Source: Petrotoga sp. UBA5851 (GTDB lineage Bacteria; Thermotogota; Thermotogae; Petrotogales; Petrotogaceae). From it: a stretch of DNA of 21,770 nucleotides. The stretch lies in NCBI GenBank assembly GCA_002431635.1, contig DJGH01000046.1:22766-44535 (forward strand), read 5' to 3'. Below, piece by piece: positions 1 through 7,328 of this stretch; within the stretch, counting starts at the first letter, position 1, and every line of letters begins with the position of its first letter. A program made the position numbers and the translations under genes. The notes beneath the pieces are model-generated. The model saw only the letters and a list, made by a program, of their open reading frames with translations, did not search any database and was not told the origin of the DNA.

Positions 1-34
1 CATAACAATATATTTTGGGTTCCAGGAGGCTGAA

Positions 35-898
35 ATGGATAAAAAAATGATTTACAATGAATATATTCTTTCTCTAAGTCCTTCTATTGAGGATGAGGTA
101 ACAAGTGCGCTTGTAATGAAAGATTTTCTTGAATTTTATGTGGAGTATGAAGTAAGCAGCAATCTTACTACTCTTAAGTTTTATACTTCCCTTAATGATC
201 CCAGGCAGGATATTCTTCAGATGCTCACAGGATTTTATGGTCTTGAGATACTCCATCATGAAGTTGTTGAGGAGAAGGACTGGCTTGCAGAATGGATGAA
301 AACCTTAAAGCCTTTTGAGTATGTGCCGGGGGTTTGGATAAATCCTTTTGCCGAAAAGCAGTTTGAACCCAAGGAAGGCATTGTTCTTAAATTGATTCCA
401 GGAACAGCCTTTGGAACAGGCCACCATGAAACGACAAGGCTCATCGGCACAGTTCTGTCAAATATGGACTGCCGAGGGGCAAGTGTTCTTGATGTGGGGA
501 CAGGCACGGGGATACTGGCTATTCTTGCGAAAAAAAAGGGGGCGGGATACACTCTTGCTCTTGATTATGATCCGCTTGCTGTGGAAAAAGCCAAGGAAAG
601 TATAGAGCTTAACGATGTTCATGTGCAGATCAGGCAGTCGGATCTTCTTAAGAACGTTGAAGAAGGTGAGAAATTTGATATTGTTACTGCCAATATTGTT
701 GCGGAGATAATAGTTATGCTTATGCAGGATCCAAAGTTTGAAACTGTTATGCAGGATAACGGATATTTTATATGTAGCGGTATAATAAAAGAAAAGGAAA
801 AGATGGTAATAGACGAGGCTATGAAACATGAATTACAGATAATAGAGGTGGTTGAAGACGGATCATGGGCAGCTATAGTATTTCAGAAAACAGTATAA
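35..898 (+). CDS. prmA: Ribosomal protein L11 methyltransferase PrmA
   Basis: This 287-aa SAM-dependent methyltransferase would trimethylate ribosomal protein L11 in the cytoplasm. Visible motifs are the family box GTAFGTGHHETTRL (about residues 124-137), the SAM-binding glycine loop VLDVGTGTGILAI (about 151-163), the acidic LALDYDPLAV that follows the second strand, and the NPPY-like TANIVAEII (about 219-227). Length fits the family (roughly 260-315 aa). The ATG at 35 follows AGGAGG at 24-29 with 5-base spacing. The frame stays open upstream to the window edge, but the N-terminal strand beginning YNEYILSLSP is where the family normally starts. In many Firmicutes prmA follows dnaJ; that side lies outside the window. 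It overlaps the next gene by 34 bases, so it is probably the first visible gene of the uvrC operon. Confidence 0.95.
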   Translation: MDKKMIYNEYILSLSPSIEDEVTSALVMKDFLEFYVEYEVSSNLTTLKFYTSLNDPRQDILQMLTGFYGLEILHHEVVEEKDWLAEWMKTLKPFEYVPGVWINPFAEKQFEPKEGIVLKLIPGTAFGTGHHETTRLIGTVLSNMDCRGASVLDVGTGTGILAILAKKKGAGYTLALDYDPLAVEKAKESIELNDVHVQIRQSDLLKNVEEGEKFDIVTANIVAEIIVMLMQDPKFETVMQDNGYFICSGIIKEKEKMVIDEAMKHELQIIEVVEDGSWAAIVFQKTV

Positions 899-1398
899 AA
901 ATAATTGAAACTCTTATAGGAAGAGAGATCTCCAACTGTATTGAAGTTGTAAAGACATGTCCTTACGGCATTCCGCAGGTTATAAAAAGTTATCCTCTCA
1001 AGGACAACAAGCCTTTTCCCACACTCTACTGGCTGGTCTGTCCATATCTTTGTGAAGAAGTTGCCAAGCTCGAATCAAAAGGCATGATTACTTATTTTGA
1101 AGAGCTTATTGAAAAAAATTCAGAGTTCAAGAAAAAGATGTTTATGGCTCACTGTACGGAAATAAGGGTGCGTCTTGAGATTTTGGGGGAAGCAATCACA
1201 GATCTTTCACCTTCCATGCAGAGTAAGATGAGGAACACAGGAATAGGCGGAATAACGGATTTCTCAAAGGTAAAGTGTCTCCATCTTCATCTAGCGTCTT
1301 TTCTTGGCGGACAGGATAATCCGGTCGGCGCAGAAGTTTCAAAGATGATAGACAGTTGCTGCTGCAGCAATTTTGCATGCGAAAAGTATATTAGATAG
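865..1398 (+). CDS. DUF501 family protein
   Basis: This 177-aa protein matches my recollection of the DUF501 family, whose biochemical function is unknown. The hallmark is CPYGIPQVIKSYPL (about residues 32-45) followed by KPFPTLYWLVCPYLCEEVAKLE. The family's second conserved block is KCLHLHLASFLGGQDNPVG near residue 140-155. The C-terminus has a cysteine cluster, DSCCCSNFACEKY, which together with the CPY and CPYLC cysteines could bind metal; that is inference. The ATG at 865 lies inside prmA and leaves about 30 residues before the first motif, as expected for the family. No strong Shine-Dalgarno is visible, which fits coupling to prmA translation. Its stop precedes the uvrC start by 10 bases. 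DUF501 genes are often found beside housekeeping genes, so a role in translation or nucleic-acid metabolism is possible but not shown. Confidence 0.85.
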   Translation: MGSYSISENSIKIIETLIGREISNCIEVVKTCPYGIPQVIKSYPLKDNKPFPTLYWLVCPYLCEEVAKLESKGMITYFEELIEKNSEFKKKMFMAHCTEIRVRLEILGEAITDLSPSMQSKMRNTGIGGITDFSKVKCLHLHLASFLGGQDNPVGAEVSKMIDSCCCSNFACEKYIR

Positions 1399-1408
1399 GC
1401 GACGTTAT

Positions 1409-3157
1409 ATGCTGGAAAGAGACCTTCTAAAAAATATTCCGCACAGTCCGGGAGTCTATATTTTCAGGGATTCCAAACAGATTCCTGTTTATGTGGGAAA
1501 AGCCAAAGATCTGAAAAAGCGGCTTTCATCATACTTTAATAAAGCCAATCAGGAAAAGAATGAAAAAGTACTGGATATTGTCAGCGAAGCGGATTTTCTT
1601 GATTATATACTTACTCTGAACGAGGATGAAGCATTTATTCTTGAATCCAATCTTATTTTTACCCATAAACCGAAGTTTAACGTTCTGCTTAAGGATGCGA
1701 GAGTTTATCCGTATATTTTGGTTACGGGTGAGAAGTATCCCCGTATAACCTATGTACGGAACAAAAATGATATTCAGGGAAGATTTTTCGGACCGTATCC
1801 GGATACAAGGTTTGTAAAGGATTTAATTGAAACGGCGCAGAAGGTTTATAAAATACGTTCCTGTGACAGGAGTATGGATAGAAAATCCAAGCCTTGTTTC
1901 CTTTATCACCTGGGAATGTGTTTTGCTCCCTGTTATAAAGATGTTGACCAGGATGAGTACCGCCTTCATGTGGACTCCATAATAGACTTTCTCGGTGGGA
2001 ACGTTGATGCGATGAAAGAGTATCTTTCGGATGCAATGCTGAAGTATTCGAAGGTTCTTAATTTCGAAAAGGCAGCTCAGATGCGGGATGTGTACTCCAA
2101 GCTTACCAGGCTTTTTGTTCCATTGGGAGTTGAATTTACAAACAGCAGGGATTTTGATGTTATAATGTATGAGGAGCCTATATTTCTACTTCTCAGGATA
2201 AGGAGCGGATATCTGCTCTCCAAGCTTACGTTTACACTTGACGGTAACGTAAATGATTTTCTCCAGCAGTTTTATGTTGTGAGGAACAATGAGGTTCCTC
2301 CGTATATATACACTATGGACGATGTTCAGCCGGAGGAAGATTTAAAGAAGTACCTTTATTCTAAAGGATTGAAAAAAATGAGCAGGCTTTCGCAGGGCGA
2401 AAATCTTTTCAGGCTTGCATTTAAAAATCTTGAAGAGGAGGTTCAAAGATTCACAACAATAGGAAATACTCTTAAACAAGCTAAAGAAATACTTTCTCTG
2501 AGCAAGATACCACAGCGTATTGAAGGTATGGATATATCGCATCTTCAGGGAATGTATACGGTGGCTTCTCTTATAGTTTTTGAAAACGGCAAACCCGACA
2601 AGGAACAGTACAGAAAGTACAGGCTCGATGAATTCAAAGAACCGAATGATTTTGAGAGCATAAGAACTGTTATCAGGAGAAGATATTCAAAACACCCGCT
2701 GCCTGATCTGTTGTTTATAGATGGGGGTAAAGGACAGGTTAATTCTGCTCTTGAGGCTTTAAATGAACTGGGGTTTTCACAAAAAGACGTGGATATAATA
2801 GGAATAGCCAAGGAGGATGAAAGAATTGTATTTCCAGGTGAAGTTCCAGATCTTCATCTAAGGCTTGACCATCCTGTTCTTAGAATGCTCATATTTTTGC
2901 GTGATGAATGCCACAGGTTTGCCATCGGATTTAACAGAAGCCTTCGCAGCAAACGTTTTGAAGATACCAAGCTTAATGATATAAAAGGCATTGGTTCAGT
3001 CCGTAAAAAAGAATTGATGGCAAGGTTTGGCAGCATTGAAAACATAAAAAAGGCTTCTTTCGAAGAAATAAATGAAGTTATATGCAACCGTAGAGTAAGT
3101 GAGGAGATTATAAAGAATTTCGGAGGACATACAAATGGAAACAAAAAAAGCGGCTGA
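1409..3157 (+). CDS. uvrC: UvrABC excinuclease subunit C (UvrC)
   Basis: UvrC makes both incisions around a DNA lesion in nucleotide excision repair, after UvrA/UvrB recognition. With the ATG at 1409 the protein has 582 aa, within the usual 550-620. Domains in order: GIY-YIG nuclease (GVYIF at 15-19, YVGKAKDLKKRL at 28-39), Cys motif (CFLYHLGMCFAPC), UVR/UvrB-binding helix near LNFEKAAQMRDVYSKL, RNase H-like nuclease with D375 (MDISHLQG), D438 (LFIDGGKGQ) and H502 (RDECHRFA), and a C-terminal helix-hairpin-helix (IKGIGSVRKKELMARFG). H502 aligns with the catalytic His of E. coli UvrC, while the second conserved His seven residues on is Asn here. An in-frame start at 1373 would add 12 residues inside the DUF501 gene; the ATG directly before LERDLLKNIPHSPGVY is favoured. 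Its 3' end overlaps the next gene by 23 bases. Confidence 0.96.
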   Translation: MLERDLLKNIPHSPGVYIFRDSKQIPVYVGKAKDLKKRLSSYFNKANQEKNEKVLDIVSEADFLDYILTLNEDEAFILESNLIFTHKPKFNVLLKDARVYPYILVTGEKYPRITYVRNKNDIQGRFFGPYPDTRFVKDLIETAQKVYKIRSCDRSMDRKSKPCFLYHLGMCFAPCYKDVDQDEYRLHVDSIIDFLGGNVDAMKEYLSDAMLKYSKVLNFEKAAQMRDVYSKLTRLFVPLGVEFTNSRDFDVIMYEEPIFLLLRIRSGYLLSKLTFTLDGNVNDFLQQFYVVRNNEVPPYIYTMDDVQPEEDLKKYLYSKGLKKMSRLSQGENLFRLAFKNLEEEVQRFTTIGNTLKQAKEILSLSKIPQRIEGMDISHLQGMYTVASLIVFENGKPDKEQYRKYRLDEFKEPNDFESIRTVIRRRYSKHPLPDLLFIDGGKGQVNSALEALNELGFSQKDVDIIGIAKEDERIVFPGEVPDLHLRLDHPVLRMLIFLRDECHRFAIGFNRSLRSKRFEDTKLNDIKGIGSVRKKELMARFGSIENIKKASFEEINEVICNRRVSEEIIKNFGGHTNGNKKSG

Positions 3158-3914
3158 ATATGCACAGGAGTATATAAACTCAAAAAAAGACAAGCTTGCC
3201 GATGAGTTTGGGCATCTTTTCGGATACTGCGTATACGATGTCAACAGTTCATTTCCCGTAATGACTTATTTTTTTGATGCGCAAGGCAGGTTTTTCAAGA
3301 CTTTAGGCCCCGATCAGCCAAAAAAGGTTATGAGCAGTCTTTATCCTACTCATACCGATTTTGAAGCAGAGTTGAAATCTGAATATGTAAAACTTGCGGA
3401 GAGTTACGGAAAAAAAGTAATTCCTACAGTTGAAAGTTTTATTCACCAATCTCCGTTTAAAATAGCAGCATATACTTTGGAAGGTGATGAAGCTATCATC
3501 AAGAAGCTTACCTTTTCAGAAAAGCTTAAAGGAGAGAAGTACCTTCTTCTGAGCAAGTACATCGATAAGGAGAGCCTGCTTTTTTTGATACAGAACTATA
3601 AGAAGTCATTTAACGGAGTATATTACTTTCCTTATCTGAATGAAGTTCATACAGTCTTTGAAATTCCTCAGGAGCTTGAAACAACTTATAAGGGAGTTTC
3701 AATGGAGATCACTTCCCTTATGAAAACCAAAGTATTTAAAGCTTACGATTTCATAAAAGATTCATACAAGATTCCCGATATGGGAATAAGAAAGCCCGTT
3801 CTTACAGTGGTAAAGATACCGGCGGAAAGAATTTTGGAAATCAGTTTCAGTGATCTTTATCTTAAACTGGTAAGCAATATTAAGCAAACTATAGAGTTTA
3901 TTTCGGGTCTGTAG
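3135..3914 (+). CDS. Unrecognised 259-aa soluble protein downstream of uvrC
   Basis: I do not recognise this protein. It has 259 residues and no signal peptide or membrane segment. It is a mixed alpha/beta sequence, Lys/Glu rich, with aromatic stretches such as YCVYDVNSSFPVMTYFF (about 32-48) and GVYYFPYLNEVHTVFEI (about 156-172). No nucleotide-binding or metal-binding motif stands out, and there are only isolated cysteines. The ATG follows a clear GGAGG (3121-3125) with appropriate spacing and sits inside the end of uvrC, so translation is probably coupled. Only 7 bases separate it from the following membrane protein gene, and the two may function together. Position between a repair nuclease and a sensory system gives no firm functional clue. 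Reality of the gene is well supported by RBS, length and tight packing; function is unknown. Confidence 0.8.
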   Translation: METKKAAEYAQEYINSKKDKLADEFGHLFGYCVYDVNSSFPVMTYFFDAQGRFFKTLGPDQPKKVMSSLYPTHTDFEAELKSEYVKLAESYGKKVIPTVESFIHQSPFKIAAYTLEGDEAIIKKLTFSEKLKGEKYLLLSKYIDKESLLFLIQNYKKSFNGVYYFPYLNEVHTVFEIPQELETTYKGVSMEITSLMKTKVFKAYDFIKDSYKIPDMGIRKPVLTVVKIPAERILEISFSDLYLKLVSNIKQTIEFISGL

Positions 3915-3921
3915 GTGAAGC

Positions 3922-4530
3922 ATGGCAAAGATAGTTCTGGATAATCTTACCCCTCAGAAAAAGGAAAGAACATCAAGAAGCTTAAAAGAACGTTTAGCCG
4001 CTTCGGAAAGTCAAAAATCCCATACACATGTTGATAATGATCTGAATACTTACCTGTATAAAAGCAAAGTGACGAAAAGCCATTTTTCTTTTCCTGTTAT
4101 TCTTGATATGTTATTTGGAACAGTCAATATATTTGTTTCCCTTTTGCTTATACTTGCAGGGTTTATTGTTCAATACTTTAAAACCACGCTCCAGGCATTG
4201 CTTGGGGAACAGTTTTCTCTGGATATGAAAGAGATGATAATCTCTGCTGTTCCTATACTTGTTTTCGGATTTGTTCTGCATCTTTATAGCCTTGAAAGGG
4301 CTGCCGGTAGAAATTTCAGGCTTTATGCGTTTATATGTTTTGCTGTTAGCATCTGTATGACCGGACTTATTCTGTATCTTATTTTCAAATACAGCATAAA
4401 CTGGTTTGGGCTTTCTATTTTCGGAAATACCGAGATAGGCCAGAAATCAGTGTTTTTTATTCCTTCGGTAATGTATATGGTTTATTCCTTTTTTCTGATA
4501 TATTACTCATTGACGATGCTTAAAAGATGA
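3922..4530 (+). CDS. Four-TM membrane protein of unknown function
   Basis: This 202-aa protein has a hydrophilic, basic N-terminal tail of about 52 residues (KKERTSRSLKERLAASES and following), then four hydrophobic segments. They lie at about 57-84 (VNIFVSLLLILAGFIVQYF region), 107-124 (MIISAVPILVFGFVLHLY), 134-158 (FICFAVSICMTGLILYLIF) and 172-198 (FFIPSVMYMVYSFFLIYYSL). The basic tail would place the N-terminus in the cytoplasm under the positive-inside rule. No family was recognised. The ATG at 3922 follows TAGGTGAAGC at 3912-3921, which includes the upstream stop and a modest Shine-Dalgarno. The sensor kinase gene starts 16 bases after its stop. It might be an accessory membrane component of that sensory system, but this is only a positional inference. 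Confidence 0.78.
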   Translation: MAKIVLDNLTPQKKERTSRSLKERLAASESQKSHTHVDNDLNTYLYKSKVTKSHFSFPVILDMLFGTVNIFVSLLLILAGFIVQYFKTTLQALLGEQFSLDMKEMIISAVPILVFGFVLHLYSLERAAGRNFRLYAFICFAVSICMTGLILYLIFKYSINWFGLSIFGNTEIGQKSVFFIPSVMYMVYSFFLIYYSLTMLKR

Positions 4531-4546
4531 ATTTCAAGGGGCGGTT

Positions 4547-5650
4547 ATGCAGGATTGCAGTATAATAATGAAGTTTGCCGTTATGTTTTATGTAGTTCTA
4601 ATAAACCTTAATTTATCGGCAAACCAGGTTCAGCGGCTTCTCATTTTCCTTTTAATTTATACATCGGTTAATCTGTTGCAGCTCATGGTTAGGAATAGAA
4701 CCATTAAGCTGTGGTTTTATGTTGCCAGTATGGCAATAATAATATATTCAAAAATATACGTGTCCGAAATCTTCTTCCTTTTTTTCCCGATACTGCTGAG
4801 CGAGCTTTTCGGCAGTTTTTCGTATTCCGAGATATACTGGTACATTGTTACGGCTGCATCTGTAATCTTTGCATGGGAAAGTATAAGAAATGAGTATATT
4901 TTTATCTCTGTTATATGTATAGCCTGTTCAAAAGTAATGTTTAAATACTACAAGAAAATTTATCAGTTGTCAGAAGAAAATTTTTCACTGAGAGAAAAAA
5001 ATATAAGCCTTACAAATAAGATCAACAGCAGCAATGAATATGAAAGTCAGATAAAGTATGTTTCGCAGCTTGAAGAAAGAAATAAGATTGCCCAGGAAAT
5101 ACACGATAACATCGGGCACACTCTTTCAGCAAGCCTTATGCAGCTTGAGGCCGCAAAACTTGTTATGAAGAATGATCCTGAAAAGTCAAACGGACTCATC
5201 CAAAGTACCATAGGCGTTCTGCGCGAAGGAATGGAAAACATAAGAGACAGTCTTAGGAGCATAAAACCTCCTGCCGAACAGCTTGGCATTAACAGGCTCA
5301 AGCTTATACTTGATGAATTTATGGTTAACAACCATATCAGGACATTTCTTTATTACAGTGGAAACCTTGATATGATATCGTACTTCCAGTGGAAGGTGAT
5401 GACAGAAAACATCAACGAAGCGCTTACAAATGTTCTTAAGCATTCAAACGCTTCGGAGATAAAGGTAACGGTTGAAGTACTGAACAAGTTTATTAAGCTG
5501 GAGATAAGGGACAACGGAATAGGAAGTCTTAAAATAAAAAAGGGGCTTGGAATCACAGGGATGGAGGAAAGAGTTCAGAATATGGGCGGAAAAGTTATTA
5601 TAGACGGTTCAAAAGGTTTTTCGATAATAGTTCTTCTGCCAATTGTTTAA
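4547..5650 (+). CDS. Membrane histidine kinase, NarL/LiaS (HisKA_3) class, LnrJ-like
   Basis: This 367-aa sensor kinase has about six hydrophobic segments in residues 8-128 and no sizeable extracytoplasmic loop, which suggests membrane-embedded or partner-mediated sensing. A coiled-coil-like linker (about 130-175) precedes the HisKA_3 dimerisation helix EERNKIAQEIHDNIGHTLSA, with H186 as predicted phosphoacceptor. The HATPase_c domain shows an N-box around EALTNVLKHS (N295), a G1 box DNGIG (322-326) and a G2 box GLGITGMEERV (about 334-344). The start follows AAGGGGCGG at 4537-4545. It is 15 bases upstream of its response regulator. The order kinase, regulator, ABC ATPase, two permeases matches Bacillus subtilis lnrJKLMN, where the system responds to membrane-active polyenes such as linearmycin. 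The inducer here is unknown. Confidence 0.92.
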   Translation: MQDCSIIMKFAVMFYVVLINLNLSANQVQRLLIFLLIYTSVNLLQLMVRNRTIKLWFYVASMAIIIYSKIYVSEIFFLFFPILLSELFGSFSYSEIYWYIVTAASVIFAWESIRNEYIFISVICIACSKVMFKYYKKIYQLSEENFSLREKNISLTNKINSSNEYESQIKYVSQLEERNKIAQEIHDNIGHTLSASLMQLEAAKLVMKNDPEKSNGLIQSTIGVLREGMENIRDSLRSIKPPAEQLGINRLKLILDEFMVNNHIRTFLYYSGNLDMISYFQWKVMTENINEALTNVLKHSNASEIKVTVEVLNKFIKLEIRDNGIGSLKIKKGLGITGMEERVQNMGGKVIIDGSKGFSIIVLLPIV

Positions 5651-5665
5651 TCGGGAGGTAAGATT

Positions 5666-6298
5666 ATGGGCATAAAGATTCTTATCGCAGACGATGATGC
5701 GCTTATAAGAGAAAGTCTGAGAATCATATTTGATATGGACGGGGACTTTGAAGTGGTAGAATGTGTAGAAAACGGGTTGCGTGCGGTGGAAAGCTGCAAA
5801 AAAAACGAAATAAACGTTGCTCTTCTGGATGTCAGGATGCCTGTTATGAACGGAGTACAGGCAACCGGTGAGATAACTAAAGCAACTCAGACTAAACCGT
5901 TGATACTTACGACTTTCGATGATGATGAATTTATAATCGATGCGGTAAAAAACGGTGCTAAGGGATACCTGCTTAAAAACAACTCTCCTGATAAAATAAA
6001 AGAAGCTATAAAGATGGTAAACAGTGGACATACAGTTCTTCAGGATGTTGTGCTTAATAAGATAAAAAATGGTCTTTCGGATCAGAACAGAGAAAATAAA
6101 ATTGACAAAGAGCTTTTTACTGAAAGAGAAATTGAAATTATACGGCTTATCTCTCAGGGACTTTCAAATAAAGAGATAAGCGAACATCTTTTTATATCCG
6201 AAGGTACTGTAAAGAATTACATTACAACTATACTGAGCAAAACCGGACTTCAGCATAGAACGCAGATAGCCATATACTATCTGAAGGGAAATTTTTGA
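5666..6298 (+). CDS. Response regulator, NarL/LuxR family (LiaR/LnrK-like)
   Basis: This 210-aa transcription factor is the presumed partner of the upstream kinase. The receiver domain (about 3-118) has the acidic pair in LIADDDAL (D9-D11), the phospho-acceptor D55 in ALLDVRMP, T82/T83 in LILTTFDDDEF and K104 in YLLKN. The C-terminal LuxR-type helix-turn-helix (about 148-205) is clear in LTEREIEIIRLISQGLSNKE and the recognition segment SEGTVKNYITTIL. The ATG at 5666 follows GGGAGG (5653-5658) with 7-base spacing. Its likely targets are the adjacent ABC exporter genes and possibly its own operon, by analogy with LiaR and LnrK; no binding site was identified. An intrinsic terminator lies just after its stop. 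Confidence 0.94.
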   Translation: MGIKILIADDDALIRESLRIIFDMDGDFEVVECVENGLRAVESCKKNEINVALLDVRMPVMNGVQATGEITKATQTKPLILTTFDDDEFIIDAVKNGAKGYLLKNNSPDKIKEAIKMVNSGHTVLQDVVLNKIKNGLSDQNRENKIDKELFTEREIEIIRLISQGLSNKEISEHLFISEGTVKNYITTILSKTGLQHRTQIAIYYLKGNF

Positions 6299-6305
6299 TG
6301 ACTTA

Positions 6306-6334
6306 AGTGATAGAAATTGGTGACCTTTATCACT
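6306..6334 (+). promoter_or_regulatory. Possible antiterminator hairpin overlapping the terminator 5' arm
   Basis: AGTGATAGA (6306-6314) can pair with TTTATCACT (6326-6334), giving nine pairs with one G-U around an 11-base loop. The 3' arm uses the last three bases of the 5' arm and most of the loop of the intrinsic terminator at 6319-6347, so the two structures compete. The segment starts 8 bases after the response-regulator stop codon, where a terminating ribosome could influence folding. That it acts as a switch is inference. Confidence 0.4.
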
Positions 6335-6355
6335 ACTAAAGGTTGCCGTTTTTTT
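6319..6355 (+). terminator. Rho-independent terminator (possible attenuator) between regulator and ABC genes
   Basis: GGTGACCTTT (6319-6328) pairs with AAAGGTTGCC (6338-6347), giving ten pairs including two G-U wobbles. The loop is ATCACTACT, and G plus seven T residues follow (6348-6355). This is a strong intrinsic terminator for the prmA-to-regulator unit. The ABC ATPase GTG is only 27 bases after the T-run, and I see no good -10/-35 pair in between. ABC transcription may therefore depend on readthrough or on an upstream internal promoter. Confidence 0.82.
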
Positions 6356-6382
6356 ATACCATGAAATCAGGCTGGTGATAAA

Positions 6383-7324
6383 GTGCGCATTCTTCAACTT
6401 AAAAATATTACCAAAAGATTTGAAGATTTTGTTACCATAGATAATTTAAGTCTGGATATAATGAAAGGTGAGATATATGGACTTGTAGGCCCATATGGTG
6501 CCGGAAAAACGACACTTCTGGGTATAATGGCCGGACTAATAAAGCCCGATAGGGGAGAGGTGTTTTTCAGGGAACAGAACGCGGCTCTTGTTAATAAAGA
6601 GATGAGCTACGGCATCGGGTTTGTTCCTCAGGAGATAGCGGTATATGATGAGTTCAGCGTATATGAAAATATAAAGTTCTTCGCCAGCCTTTACGGATTA
6701 AAAGGGAAAGAACTTAACAATGCAGTAAATCAGACTATATCTCTTTTGGAGCTTGAAGATTACTCGAAAAAAACTCCCGCGATGCTTACCGTTGGCTTCA
6801 AAAGACTTCTGAATATTGCCTGTTCAATATGTCATAAGCCTACTCTTCTTATACTTGACGAGCCTACCGTAGGTATTGACACACAGACCAGGAACTTCAT
6901 TCTTCAGATCATACGTGCACTTAATGATGCAGGTACAACAATAGTATATACCAGTCATTATATCGACGAGATAGAATCGTTATGCAGCAAGATTGGAATT
7001 ATTGACCACGGTAAAATTATTGCTCAGGGTTCTTCCGAAGAACTGAAGTCAATAATAACAGACACCACAACCATAATTATAAAAAGTTCCTCTATTGATG
7101 GACTTGACGAAAGAAGATTAAAGAAAATAAACGGAGTAATAGATGTTCAGGTCGATATGCCAGGCTGTTCGATAAAAATAATATCTTCCAAGGATGTAAA
7201 TAATCTTGATAAAATAATACTCTTTTTTACAAACAACAACATTTCCATAAAAAATATCGAAAGCACCGTTCCGGATCTTGAAATGGTATTCCTTACACTT
7301 ACCGGACGGAGGCTTACGGGATGA
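6383..7324 (+). CDS. ABC-2 exporter ATP-binding protein, LnrL-like, atypical signature motif
   Basis: This 313-aa ATPase would power the two ABC-2 permeases encoded downstream. Walker A is GPYGAGKTT (36-44), with Tyr where the family usually has Asn. Q83 marks the Q-loop (FVPQEIAV). Walker B is LLILDEP (155-161) with catalytic E160, the D-loop is VGID, and the switch His is H192 (YTSHYIDE). The signature motif, normally LSGGMKRRL, reads LTVGFKRLL (135-143): Ser and the first Gly are replaced. The C-terminal 90 residues are a typical accessory region of drug and lantibiotic exporters. It starts with GTG at 6383, since no ATG gives the conserved N-terminus ILQLKNITKRF. It lies immediately behind an intrinsic terminator. 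Homology class is sure; whether it hydrolyses ATP normally is open. Confidence 0.92.
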   Translation: MRILQLKNITKRFEDFVTIDNLSLDIMKGEIYGLVGPYGAGKTTLLGIMAGLIKPDRGEVFFREQNAALVNKEMSYGIGFVPQEIAVYDEFSVYENIKFFASLYGLKGKELNNAVNQTISLLELEDYSKKTPAMLTVGFKRLLNIACSICHKPTLLILDEPTVGIDTQTRNFILQIIRALNDAGTTIVYTSHYIDEIESLCSKIGIIDHGKIIAQGSSEELKSIITDTTTIIIKSSSIDGLDERRLKKINGVIDVQVDMPGCSIKIISSKDVNNLDKIILFFTNNNISIKNIESTVPDLEMVFLTLTGRRLTG

Positions 7325-7328
7325 AAAT

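Noticed and set aside
1..33. A plus-strand frame open from the left edge and ending at TGA 31-33
   Set aside because: Only ten codons are visible, with no recognisable sequence; it could be the end of an upstream gene or intergenic DNA.
6340..6382. Promoter for the ABC ATPase after the terminator
   Set aside because: TATACC at 6355 has no -35 at 16-19 bases, and other combinations match poorly.
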